Assembly: GCA_937899275.1 (NCBI GenBank)
Contig: CALBPE010000027.1
Span: forward strand, 1 to 33,368
Length of the DNA stretch: 33,368 nt
Direction of reading: 5' to 3'
DNA from: an uncultured Chlamydiae bacterium
GTDB taxonomy: Bacteria > Chlamydiota > Chlamydiia > Chlamydiales > SM23-39
The notes below the pieces were generated by a model. It did no database searches and was not told the DNA's origin. It saw only the letters and a program-made list of their open reading frames with translations. Shown piece by piece: positions 15,162 to 23,358 of the stretch. The first letter of the stretch is position 1, and each line of letters opens with the position of its first letter. Both the position numbers and the translations under genes were made by a program.

Positions 15162-16772
15162 ATGATTCGGTGTTTTTTTTGTTCCCTACTTTTTTTCTCT
15201 TTATGCATGTCTATTGAAGCAAAAGAAGGCTCTACGGCTTTTGTTACGCAGTTTTTGCGTCAACAGGGAGCTAGTTTAGATAGTGAAAAACAGGTGGAGT
15301 TTATTGAACGGGGGATGACTCATGTGTATAAAATTCATCATCCTGAGGCGTGGTATCTGAAATTTACCCCACAAAAACAGCGCTCATCAGGAGCGTTTTA
15401 CCCTAAAAGGTTGTGGGCTCCCACAACGGATGCACTGCGCCGTCATGGCGCAAGAAGAAGGGCTTGTGTAAGGCCTTTAATTTGTAAAATCAATACACGT
15501 GCTGGGAAACACCTGTTGATTCCACCTTATCCTCTTGATCTAGATCAAAAAGTTTGGGAGTCCATGACGCCAGCGCCAGATAAAATAAGCCACCCAAAAC
15601 TGGCTCTTCATATTGCGACAGGTTGGCTTGGAATCAATGGAGTTGCCAACCCTTATCATGATGGCTCGATTTATCTTTGGAGTCCAAAAAGCTATCCCGC
15701 TTCGAATGTACGCGAGCTTGCATTACATCTTAAGAAAATTTCTGATTTAGCTATCGATTATCTAGATGAGGCTTCTATAGAGGTGTTGAGCCATGAAAGG
15801 GATCGTTATTTAGACTACGCCGCTCTTTTATCGCCTTTTTTAAAAGAGCTTGGTCTGGAAAATTTTTCTCTTAAAACAGTTTTAGATCAGATAGAAAACC
15901 CCCGTTCTCCAGTTTGGAAACAATTGACGAGTCAAGCGCAAAAACGGATGCGTCAAGTGGAGAAAAGGGTGGATTATATAGGTAAAATCTACCATCACAA
16001 TGAGGAAAGTTTAGAGGAAGTACAAAGCGCTTTTTATGAAAAAAAACGGCATCTACTTTTACAAGCCGTAAAATCAAAAGCATCTGTATCGGAAAATGCG
16101 CCCTCTTTTTTAGAGTTTTTCCGCTGCGTTTTTATACTAGAAAAAGAGGGTATGCTTGCAGAAGAGATGCGCCTTTTAGGTAGAAATCTTGCGCAGTGTG
16201 CGGTTGCCTATCAACTAGCAGATGATATTTTACAAGGAAAAGGCGTGATGATAAAAGCGCTCTTCATGCTTCTGGACAACATCGCCTGTTACTATGACGT
16301 TTTTCACCGCGCTCCAAAAAGCCTGATACATGGCGACGCCCATCCCCACGAGTTTTTACAAGATGAAGAGGGGAATTGGACTCTTGGCGGCTGTGAGTAT
16401 CTCCATGTTGGATGCGTTTACCGCGATATCGCTCAAGAATATGTCCGCAAACTTGTGCGCGACTACCTTAGAGAAACCACCTCTCAAAAAGAGACGCTTG
16501 AGAAAATACAGGCGGCGTTAATTCCAGGTTGGTTCGATGAGTTTTTGCCCGATATCATGGGCTGTTGCGTTGTGGAATTTGCTCAAGAGCTCGAAACGCT
16601 TTTCTCTGCTTATTCTATGGACATTGAAAAACTCGATTTTTTAAACCTCACCATCACGCCAAAAACGTACTTGGACGAGATGCAAAAAAGAATCGTTTTT
16701 GAAAACTGTTATAGAAAAGAGCTCTTTCCTTTGCTCAGTATGGAAGCCTCTATTGAAAAAGGTGCTCTCTAA
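15162..16772 (+). CDS. Exported protein with APH-like phosphotransferase fold, catalytic residues altered
   Basis: A 536-residue protein. The start at ATG 15162 (GAGG 6-7 nt upstream) gives a clean signal peptide, MIRCFFCSLLFFSLCMSIEA, with likely cleavage before KEG. Near the N-terminus, VYKIHHPEAWYLKFTP resembles the beta-strand holding the ATP-binding Lys of the aminoglycoside phosphotransferase/choline kinase superfamily. SLIHGDAHPHEFL at about 388-400 matches the catalytic loop HGDxHxxN, but the Asn is Glu. The DFG-like position reads GGCEYLHVG where D(W/F)E is usual. So the catalytic Asp remains while the metal ligands look changed. A kinase-fold protein outside the cytoplasm would need an unusual ATP source; a pseudokinase or a secreted protein acting in the host is possible. 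Confidence 0.55.
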   Translation: MIRCFFCSLLFFSLCMSIEAKEGSTAFVTQFLRQQGASLDSEKQVEFIERGMTHVYKIHHPEAWYLKFTPQKQRSSGAFYPKRLWAPTTDALRRHGARRRACVRPLICKINTRAGKHLLIPPYPLDLDQKVWESMTPAPDKISHPKLALHIATGWLGINGVANPYHDGSIYLWSPKSYPASNVRELALHLKKISDLAIDYLDEASIEVLSHERDRYLDYAALLSPFLKELGLENFSLKTVLDQIENPRSPVWKQLTSQAQKRMRQVEKRVDYIGKIYHHNEESLEEVQSAFYEKKRHLLLQAVKSKASVSENAPSFLEFFRCVFILEKEGMLAEEMRLLGRNLAQCAVAYQLADDILQGKGVMIKALFMLLDNIACYYDVFHRAPKSLIHGDAHPHEFLQDEEGNWTLGGCEYLHVGCVYRDIAQEYVRKLVRDYLRETTSQKETLEKIQAALIPGWFDEFLPDIMGCCVVEFAQELETLFSAYSMDIEKLDFLNLTITPKTYLDEMQKRIVFENCYRKELFPLLSMEASIEKGAL

Positions 16773-16792
16773 TTGGAAGTAGCTATAGGAAA

Positions 16793-16818
16793 AACAGGGC
16801 TCTTAATAGAGCCCTGTT
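16793..16818. terminator. Hairpin between convergent genes
   Basis: AACAGGGCTC (16793-16802) and GAGCCCTGTT (16809-16818) form a perfect 10-bp stem with loop TTAATA. It sits between the APH-like gene (ends 16772) and the convergent 752-residue gene (ends 16863). The U-tract is poor on both sides, so a bidirectional terminator is probable but not ideal. Confidence 0.7.
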
Positions 16819-16862
16819 CTAATAACCAATCATGATCTTTTACCTGCACGCCTTGATCTTTT

Positions 16863-19121
16863 TCATCTGTTTTCATTGATTTCAGAAATATCCATTGTTA
16901 CGTTTACAATCCCTTCTTTTTCATCTGCTTCTTTATTCATATCGAATCTCAGAGTCATACGCATTTCTGTTTCTCCATTGATCTTTACGATCTGGTCTAT
17001 AGATACTGTTTTTGCAGTAGAGTCATACACTACCTCAGAAGGGGTATTCTCAATGCAGCGGATTGTAGCAGGCTTGCCTGCTTTACTGTAAGCTGCTTCT
17101 GCGTACTTTACAAATGAGCTTGGCTGCATGGAAAGCGCCTTCATTGTCCAGAATTTTTCTGTAATCGGTTTTGTATAGATCTTCGTTAATACATCTCCAA
17201 TATAAACTCTTTCATATTGGAACTCTTTTTCAAGGCTCATTTTGCTTTTGATCTGCATTTCTATGGGCCGCTCCATAGAGTATAGACACTGGAATTTTAC
17301 GCCTTGGATTACTTGCATTTCCATGATGCGCAATTCACGCTTTAGAAAATCGCTAATGGCGTTTTCTAGAGATTTATCTTCGATCTTTTCGTTGATTTTA
17401 CTTGTTAGAGCCTTGATCTTGGTGTCATTTATGCGAATTAGCCTATCGAAAATCCAATGTATCCAAGAGAAATAACGTAAAATCCCTTTTTCTTTGCACG
17501 CGGTCCAGTACTCTTTTCTCGCTTCATAGATTGCTTTTTCTTCGATATCATTAGAAATAGAGTTTATCGAATTATGCACCTGTTGTTTTATTTCATCTAA
17601 TCCGTTTTTTTCTGCGCTATTTTTCAGTGCAGTTAGGTAGGTGAGTGTTTGCTGATTCTTTTCTGATATTGAAGAAGATGCGCTATATTTCGGTTCTAAA
17701 GCCACCATATCCATCAAAAACTTTTGTGACTTGGTTAAATCGCCAGCTAAGTCCGCAGTAGTTGTACTGTACGTCAGGCTCAAACCGTCTTTTGGTTTTG
17801 CTTGTTCTACAGGTGAATGTACTGCAGGTCCCTTTTGAGATCTCGTAAGTATTTGTGTCTTAGCCCGGAGTTTTGCCTGGCGTTTCGCCTGGCGTTTCGC
17901 CTGTTCGATCCTGGCCTTCTCGGCTTCTATTTCATCAATTAGGAATCTGGGTTCAGGCACTGGGATCCAAATCCAAGGATCCTTAATTCTTTCAGATTCT
18001 CTTGGAATGCGTAGAAAAAATCTATAGCTAGATTCTTTTAGCTTTTTTTGAAAGTCCGCTGTTTGTTGATTGAGCGCAGCTATCCTTGCGTCGGTATCGA
18101 TATCGTTGACTTTGTTATTAACAATCGTGAACTTTTTCGATTTCTCTGGTAGATTAGCCATCTTTTTTTTTGAAAGGACTTCATTCTTGTCCATCTTGGC
18201 TGCTTTTGGAGGCTGGAAGCGCTCTAGAATGTTTTTTTTGGCTTCTAGATGCCGTCTAGCTCGATTACTAAGTTTTTTTCGTCTTTTCTTTCTCTTTTTT
18301 TTGCTTGATGCATCTGTTGTAGCTTTCTCTGTTGACTCAGTTTTTGGTTTAGGTGCATCTGTTTTATCGACCTCTGATGGCAAATTTATGGGTTTTTTCG
18401 AGCTTTGTTTTGAACTGACTTCATTCTTGGCGCTTGTGGGCGTTTTTGGAGGCTCTAGAATATTTCTTATGTCTTCTAGACTTAATCTATATCGCTCTTT
18501 GCATTGTTTGATCCATTTTTCCCTTCTCTTTTCTTGGTTTAAAGCATCTGTTGGAGCTGTCTCTGTTGGCTCAGTTTTTGGTTTGGGTTCATCTGTTTTA
18601 GCCTTGTCTGTTGATTTTGTCTTATCGCTCTTTAATGGCAAATCTGTGAATTTTTCGAATGCGCTGAATTCTTTTATACAGGACTTATATGATATGCTTT
18701 CGATTGTTCTACCAAAAAGAGAAGGTCGGAGTCCTTTAATAGTTTTTTTAAGGTTTTTAGTAGGCTTTTTTGTAACTCTTCGGCGTACGATAGCGTGACC
18801 AAATCCGACGTCTGCATCGTGTAGCTCTTCAGGGGCAGCTGTGTTTTGTTGAGACTTTCCAGGCAATGCTTTAGGGAACGTTGGATCAGGTGCTGTTTGG
18901 TTGTTCTGCGGCGTTTCCCGATTGACTTGTAGGGTGCCGTAACCAAAGCCAACATCTTCTGCATAAATGTGATATGCATGTGTTGTCTCTGACTGGAGGA
19001 GAGTTGTGTTCGCAGTTTTGGCGGTTTTTTCGGTTGTGGTGATCGTAGGTGTAGGTGCGTACGCTTCACCTTCAGGAACATTGAAGCCATTTCCTGATCC
19101 GTTCATATAAGTAATAGACAT
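16863..19121 (-). CDS. Large unknown effector-like protein with basic and repeated segments
   Basis: A 752-residue protein starting MSITYMNGSGN, with no signal peptide or membrane segment. The N-terminus is Thr/Ser/Pro-rich and carries a twice-occurring motif (EDVGFGYG at 55, DADVGFGH at 102). Residues 160-330 hold two imperfect repeats: DEPKPKTEPTE/LEDIRNILEPP/KNEVSSK/NLPSEVDK, then DAPKPKTESTE/AKKNILERFQPP/KNEVLSK/NLPEKSKK. A run KKKRKKRRKK lies at about 274-283 and QAKRQAKRQAKLRAK near 408. The last 100 residues (from EKFW at 655) resemble the end of the protein at 19276-20805. A ribosome site GGGAA precedes the ATG. Not recognised as a known family; composition fits a secreted host-interaction protein. 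Confidence 0.7.
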   Translation of the reverse strand: MSITYMNGSGNGFNVPEGEAYAPTPTITTTEKTAKTANTTLLQSETTHAYHIYAEDVGFGYGTLQVNRETPQNNQTAPDPTFPKALPGKSQQNTAAPEELHDADVGFGHAIVRRRVTKKPTKNLKKTIKGLRPSLFGRTIESISYKSCIKEFSAFEKFTDLPLKSDKTKSTDKAKTDEPKPKTEPTETAPTDALNQEKRREKWIKQCKERYRLSLEDIRNILEPPKTPTSAKNEVSSKQSSKKPINLPSEVDKTDAPKPKTESTEKATTDASSKKKRKKRRKKLSNRARRHLEAKKNILERFQPPKAAKMDKNEVLSKKKMANLPEKSKKFTIVNNKVNDIDTDARIAALNQQTADFQKKLKESSYRFFLRIPRESERIKDPWIWIPVPEPRFLIDEIEAEKARIEQAKRQAKRQAKLRAKTQILTRSQKGPAVHSPVEQAKPKDGLSLTYSTTTADLAGDLTKSQKFLMDMVALEPKYSASSSISEKNQQTLTYLTALKNSAEKNGLDEIKQQVHNSINSISNDIEEKAIYEARKEYWTACKEKGILRYFSWIHWIFDRLIRINDTKIKALTSKINEKIEDKSLENAISDFLKRELRIMEMQVIQGVKFQCLYSMERPIEMQIKSKMSLEKEFQYERVYIGDVLTKIYTKPITEKFWTMKALSMQPSSFVKYAEAAYSKAGKPATIRCIENTPSEVVYDSTAKTVSIDQIVKINGETEMRMTLRFDMNKEADEKEGIVNVTMDISEINENR

Positions 19122-19171
19122 AAAAATTCCCTTTTTTAAATAAATTATATAACAAATATGAATAAAAGTAA

Positions 19172-19198
19172 AGTTTTTATTATATAATTATAAAAACT
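19172..19198. repeat. AT-rich 9-bp inverted repeat in the gap 19122-19275
   Basis: AGTTTTTAT (19172-19180) and ATAAAAACT (19190-19198) pair perfectly around a 9-nt AT loop. It lies between two minus-strand genes. It could end the transcript of the 19276-20805 gene or lie in the promoter region of the next one. Nothing else is visible in this very AT-rich gap. Confidence 0.3.
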
Positions 19199-19275
19199 AA
19201 TTTTAATTTATTTTTTATATAGTTCTTAAATTAAAGAGATTGGGTAGAAATGATCGAAAAAAAGCGCTTTATGCC

Positions 19276-20805
19276 TTAAGATGTAATCTCAAACTCTATT
19301 TCTTTTGTTTCGAAATTTATTGAAAATTGCGCCTGTTTGTTGTGAGCGCGCTCACCAGTTAGGGCAAAAGTTGCCGAGATCGTTTTTTGGGCTTCATCGT
19401 ATATAACGTGGCTATTGTCCAGAACAATGGTTGGCCTACAATTGAGGGGAAAGGGTTCTAAAAGCATTTCTGGAGCTTTTAGCAGCGCAATAATCCAAAA
19501 TTGATGAGACTCAGGTATAGCGGTTATAGCATCTTTTAGAGAGATTTCATCTTTTTCGGGGTTTTCTTTTACGACTTTTTTAGAGTCTAATTTATCGCCA
19601 AAATTTGCCAGCTGAAATAAAGGCATGTCTGTGATTTGCTCGTGTAAGAAAGAAGTATGCAGTGCTTTGGCCTGAGCATTTAAGGAGTATTTTAGAAATT
19701 GGGTGATTTCTGCATGTAAAGACCTTTGTTTGAGGCGCGCTGATCTTGCTACAAGGCAGAGTATCAGGTATGGTATAAACAGAAGTAGCTTTGTCCAAAG
19801 AGCGCTTTTCCAACTATTTAATGTGGTTTCTTTTTCTCTTTGCTTGGGAAGCTCCTTTGTTTTGTCTATCAGTGATTTCTTGATAACTGCAAAGTCTGCG
19901 GTTAATTGAGGCGAAGGATTAGATTGTGATAAGAAATTTTCTACAGGTGCCAAGCGGTTGAGCACCTCATCTTCTGTAATGAGGCGGTTTTTTTGTAATT
20001 CTTCTTGAAGAGCGTTGAGTGCCATGAGCGCTTTTCCTAAAGGAGAGCTATAGTTATTTAAGCTCTGCATTAGCACGTGAGAATAGTTCATAATATCTGA
20101 ATGGTAAGCGTAGCTACCTAAACTTTGTATGGATGCATCACTACCTCTTCTTGATCTAGCAAAAGCAAAAGACTCGTTGGGAAACAGGCTCGATAAAAAT
20201 CCTAAAGGGTCTGATGAAGGAGGCGTTGGAGAAGGCAATCTACTCCAGGAACGTTCCCCTGCCCCGGAGAACTCTAGTTCTTCATTAAAAGGCTCTTCCT
20301 CGAAAGGCTCTTCCTCGATAGGTATATAGGTATATTCTCCGTGCCAAGAAGAGGGTAAATCAAGAGCCGGTTCTTCGTGTTTTTCTTTGTTTTTGTCCGC
20401 ATTATATTTTGCTTTTTCCGTATTCAGCTTAGTAGAGTGGCCAGCATAAGAGCTATTATAGGGGGCGTAATCAGGTTGTGTCACTCCTGTCCATTTCGCT
20501 ATTTTTACGATAGTATTTTTTGTTTTTGACTGAAGTTGTTTAGGTGCTACTTTTGGAGCTACGGCTTGCGGGAAATCTTTGATGAGATCTATTTCTTGAG
20601 GAGCAGTAATATCAGAGAATCTAGACAAAGTAGCATTCGCTGTAGGGATAGAAGCATTTGCCTTAGAGAAAGAAGCAGCAGTCGTTTGAAATGCCTCCAC
20701 TGCTACTTGCTGGGTTTTGTCTTGTAAAGCGCTACCATCTGATGGTTGAGCCGGTGGTTTATTCGTTGTTATAGACAATGATGTATTTGATACTATAATA
20801 GACAA
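19276..20805 (-). CDS. Unknown membrane-anchored effector-like protein
   Basis: About 509 residues from a TTG at 20805-20803, chosen because GGGAG lies 8 nt upstream and the product starts MSIIVSNTS, like the MSI starts of neighbouring family members; a longer reading from 20856 is also open. The N-terminal 160 residues are Ser/Thr/Ala-rich. An acidic repeat (EEEPFEEEPF) lies near 165, a Pro/Ser-rich linker follows, and one hydrophobic segment at about 337-354 (TKLLLFIPYLILCLVA) could span a membrane. The C-terminus (HQFWIIALLKAP, PTIVLDNSHVIYDEAQKTIS, FSINFETKEIEFEI) aligns with that of the 752-residue protein at 16863-19121. Function unknown; an inclusion-membrane or secreted role is speculation. 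Confidence 0.65.
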   Translation of the reverse strand: MSIIVSNTSLSITTNKPPAQPSDGSALQDKTQQVAVEAFQTTAASFSKANASIPTANATLSRFSDITAPQEIDLIKDFPQAVAPKVAPKQLQSKTKNTIVKIAKWTGVTQPDYAPYNSSYAGHSTKLNTEKAKYNADKNKEKHEEPALDLPSSWHGEYTYIPIEEEPFEEEPFNEELEFSGAGERSWSRLPSPTPPSSDPLGFLSSLFPNESFAFARSRRGSDASIQSLGSYAYHSDIMNYSHVLMQSLNNYSSPLGKALMALNALQEELQKNRLITEDEVLNRLAPVENFLSQSNPSPQLTADFAVIKKSLIDKTKELPKQREKETTLNSWKSALWTKLLLFIPYLILCLVARSARLKQRSLHAEITQFLKYSLNAQAKALHTSFLHEQITDMPLFQLANFGDKLDSKKVVKENPEKDEISLKDAITAIPESHQFWIIALLKAPEMLLEPFPLNCRPTIVLDNSHVIYDEAQKTISATFALTGERAHNKQAQFSINFETKEIEFEITS

Positions 20806-20864
20806 AATACACTCTCCCTTTTCATATATTATAGCATATTTTTTATTAAAAAACAATTATTAGA

Positions 20865-22211
20865 CTAAATAGTTAGTTCAATAATAGACCCAGTGATTTT
20901 AGGATCTTTTAAGATGGAAATCGTTGATTCTGCGACTGTTACGGGAGAAAGGAGGGTTTTAGGGTCTTCTCCGGGGAAATTAGTAAAGCGCATTTTGGTT
21001 GAGCATCTTGGAGGGACAAGTGTATTGATACGTAGGCTAGGTTCTTCGTCTGCAAGGGCTTCTGTGAAGTTGACTACAGCTGCTTTACAAGCAGAATAAA
21101 TCCCATACCCACTTCTTCCTCGAGAAAAAGAAGAGGAAGCAAAATTGATGATGTGGCCGCCAGGTTTAATTTTTGCAGATTTGCAGGAGTAAATGACGCC
21201 GCGAAGGTTGATGTTGATGAGCTGTTCAATATCTGCAGAGGAAAGTTTTTTTAAAGAGTTAATAGTTAGGTAGCCTGCAGTGTTGATCAGTCCATCCACT
21301 TCTCCCATATCGGCGTAAATCTGGGAAAGAGCTTTTTTGATGGTATCGGGATTTTCTAAATCAATAGGGTAGGGAGTAGAGGATCTAGATAAAGGAATAG
21401 CAATCGCTTTTTCTTTGGCAAGAAGAGCTAGTACTTCTTTACCGATGCCTCCTGTAGCTCCGATGACGATGTAGCGTTTATTTTCTAAAGAAACGGCTTC
21501 TTGAGGAACGGTTTTTTTCTTGGATAAGAGATGGGTAGCGATTTCTAAATCGCTTTCGTTGGTGACTTTAAGGTTTTTATAAGATCCTTCGACGGTGTGT
21601 ACGTTTTTTCCTAAGGCAAGTACAAGAGAGCAGTCATCTGTTGCATCGACTTGCCCTTTTTGTCGCGCCTTTTCATGCGCTTTTTCGATGAGGGGGTATA
21701 AAAATGTTTGAGGCGTTTGACCGATGAGATAATGGCTCCGTTTGGGTATCTGCAGGGTATGTGGAGAAATGCGCTCTATATCTTCGGCCGGCTCTTCTAT
21801 TTGTAAAATGGTATCGGTGGGAAAAACGCAGGTATTGACCGCTTCTTTTTCCCCTACGAATAAAAGGTGTTTTTGGATGATCTTTGGATCAAGAAAAGGG
21901 CGGACGGCGTCATGGATGATTAAGATGTCGGTACGCGCCTTTTGTACAGCTAAGTAAGAGGACTCTTGCCGGGTTTTACCGCCGGGGATCACTGCGCAAT
22001 TTGGATAAAGCTTTTGTACTTCTTCTACCCAATCTGCATGGCATACTAATAAAATGGAGTCGATTTCTTGCATGGATAGGAAAATCTCTACCGTGTAGCG
22101 GTAGAGCTCTTTACCGTTGATTCTGTGGAACTGCTTGGGTTTATCGATTCCTATTCTCAGGCCACTTCCTGCCATGAGAAGGGCTGCTGTTACATGCTTT
22201 TTCTGGTACAT
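20865..22211 (-). CDS. Cytidylyltransferase-SDR fusion (IspD-like plus reductase; CDP-ribitol synthase candidate)
   Basis: A 448-residue two-domain protein. Residues 1-230 are an IspD/TarI-type cytidylyltransferase: LMAGSGLRIG at 12-21 with DKPKQF after it, HDAVRPF at 100-106, and the DATDDCSL and LKVTNESDLEIA segments. Residues 245-448 form a short-chain dehydrogenase with GATGGIG (251-257), NTAG (310-313), Ser359/360 and Y372SACK376. This order matches Bcs1/Acs1 of Haemophilus influenzae, which reduces ribulose 5-phosphate and makes CDP-ribitol; plain IspD has no reductase. The cytidylyltransferase might instead serve the MEP isoprenoid pathway, and the genome's ispD content would decide. 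An inverted repeat covers the leader and ribosome site. Confidence 0.8.
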   Translation of the reverse strand: MYQKKHVTAALLMAGSGLRIGIDKPKQFHRINGKELYRYTVEIFLSMQEIDSILLVCHADWVEEVQKLYPNCAVIPGGKTRQESSYLAVQKARTDILIIHDAVRPFLDPKIIQKHLLFVGEKEAVNTCVFPTDTILQIEEPAEDIERISPHTLQIPKRSHYLIGQTPQTFLYPLIEKAHEKARQKGQVDATDDCSLVLALGKNVHTVEGSYKNLKVTNESDLEIATHLLSKKKTVPQEAVSLENKRYIVIGATGGIGKEVLALLAKEKAIAIPLSRSSTPYPIDLENPDTIKKALSQIYADMGEVDGLINTAGYLTINSLKKLSSADIEQLININLRGVIYSCKSAKIKPGGHIINFASSSFSRGRSGYGIYSACKAAVVNFTEALADEEPSLRINTLVPPRCSTKMRFTNFPGEDPKTLLSPVTVAESTISILKDPKITGSIIELTI

Positions 22212-22215
22212 AAAG

Positions 22216-22289
22216 GAGCCTTATTTCTATCAAAAGTAATACCATGGTTTGAGGATGTATTCAAATGCATTCTGACAAAAATAAGGCTC
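22216..22289 (-). promoter_or_regulatory. Inverted repeat in the leader of the cytidylyltransferase-SDR gene
   Basis: GAGCCTTATTT (22216-22226) and AAATAAGGCTC (22279-22289) are perfect 11-bp complements 52 bp apart. In the minus-strand transcript, the 3' arm contains the likely AAGG ribosome site 6-7 nt before the ATG at 22211, so pairing would hide it. A further GTTTGAG/CTCAAAC pair lies nearby. A regulatory leader is inferred only from pairing. Confidence 0.35.
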
Positions 22290-22412
22290 AAACAAAATTA
22301 GCCCCCTTGTTATAAACGGTTCGCGGGTTTTTTATCCATTTTTCCACTCGTTTATTTTATGCAGTTTAGCATAAAGCCCTTTACGGCAAACAAAATTTGG
22401 GGCATGTTGAGG

Positions 22413-22441
22413 TTGTAGGCGTCTTTACAGAATATTATATA
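22413..22441 (+). promoter_or_regulatory. Sigma-70-type promoter for the outer-membrane protein gene
   Basis: TTGTAG (22413-22418) and TATATA (22436-22441) with a 17-bp spacer, about 60 bp before the ATG at 22503. Confidence 0.45.
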
Positions 22442-22502
22442 GTTAGAAATCTGCTGGATAGATGTAGTATATTTTGAAATGAACAACAGCTACGAGGAGT
22501 AT

Positions 22503-23354
22503 ATGAGATTACATAAAGGGAAAAATGCAGTTTTCATTTGGATAAAAATAAGCCTTTCTATTCTACTATTTGGCGCTTTTTGCTTGCCTTACTCTCTTGT
22601 GGCTGTAGAAGAGAATAAAGGCTTTTCCACATACAACTCGTTTGAGGCTCCTTTAGAAAATACCCTTTATCTCGGCCCTATACTTTCTTATCTGTCGATA
22701 GAAAATAGGGAAGATGCGCAGGCGCTTCTTCCAAAAGAAGAGTTTCACGGTCTTGTTGCAGGAGCAAAAGTAGGCTACTCTTACCTTGGTAAGGGAGGGT
22801 TTTACGCTTCTTTGCAAACAAAGTTTTTAGCGGGGACGCTTACAGAAGATATAGATGCTAATGCCAGAAAGCTGCATCCTTTTTCCTCTTCTAGCGCGTG
22901 TAGACTCGGATTTGCCTATCAAGGGCTACAAGGACAAGATATTGTAGTGATACCCTATGCAGGGCTTGGATTTTCTTTTTTCTCAGAGAAGATGCAGCAG
23001 GTGCAAAAAAATTATTACACTACGTTTTTGCCTGTGGGATTTTTAGTGACCTACCGCCCGCTAGAGATGTTTTCCATAGGCTTTCGTTTGGAGTGGTTTC
23101 CCGACTTAGACGCGGTTGTAGAAGCTTCTGAAACTTTGGATAAATCCCTGTTGGTGTTATCGAGAGATACAGTTCAACTCCGTGTTGATTTTCCTCTGAC
23201 TATCCGTTCAGGCAATTATATGGCTTTGTCTATTGTCCCTTTTTGGCAAAAAGTAGGAACCAAAGGAGTAGATAGTTTATCGGTTCCTTTAACGATTCCA
23301 GAAAAACGGAGAGTGTATTGGGGCTCTAACCTACAACTAGCTCTCTTTTTTTAA
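22503..23354 (+). CDS. Outer-membrane beta-barrel protein, lineage-specific
   Basis: About 283 residues from ATG 22503, which has GAGGAG 3 nt upstream; an in-frame ATG at 22479 lacks such a site. A signal peptide is clear (basic start, FIWIKISLSILLFGAFCLPYS, cleavage near SLVA). The mature part is a series of alternating hydrophobic strands separated by turns (YLGPILSYLSI, LVAGAKVGYSYLG, FYASLQTKFLAG, ACRLGFAYQGL, VIPYAGLGFSFF, FLPVGFLVTYRP, FSIGFRLEWFP) and ends in Phe (LQLALFF), as expected of outer-membrane barrels folded by BamA. It is not related to MOMP as far as can be read. Exact function is unknown. Confidence 0.7.
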   Translation: MRLHKGKNAVFIWIKISLSILLFGAFCLPYSLVAVEENKGFSTYNSFEAPLENTLYLGPILSYLSIENREDAQALLPKEEFHGLVAGAKVGYSYLGKGGFYASLQTKFLAGTLTEDIDANARKLHPFSSSSACRLGFAYQGLQGQDIVVIPYAGLGFSFFSEKMQQVQKNYYTTFLPVGFLVTYRPLEMFSIGFRLEWFPDLDAVVEASETLDKSLLVLSRDTVQLRVDFPLTIRSGNYMALSIVPFWQKVGTKGVDSLSVPLTIPEKRRVYWGSNLQLALFF

Positions 23355-23358
23355 AAAA

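Noticed and set aside
18070-18798. 242-residue plus-strand open frame
   Set aside because: It is the antisense shadow of the Lys/Ser/Pro-rich part of the 752-residue gene; Leu/Phe-rich composition and no ribosome site.
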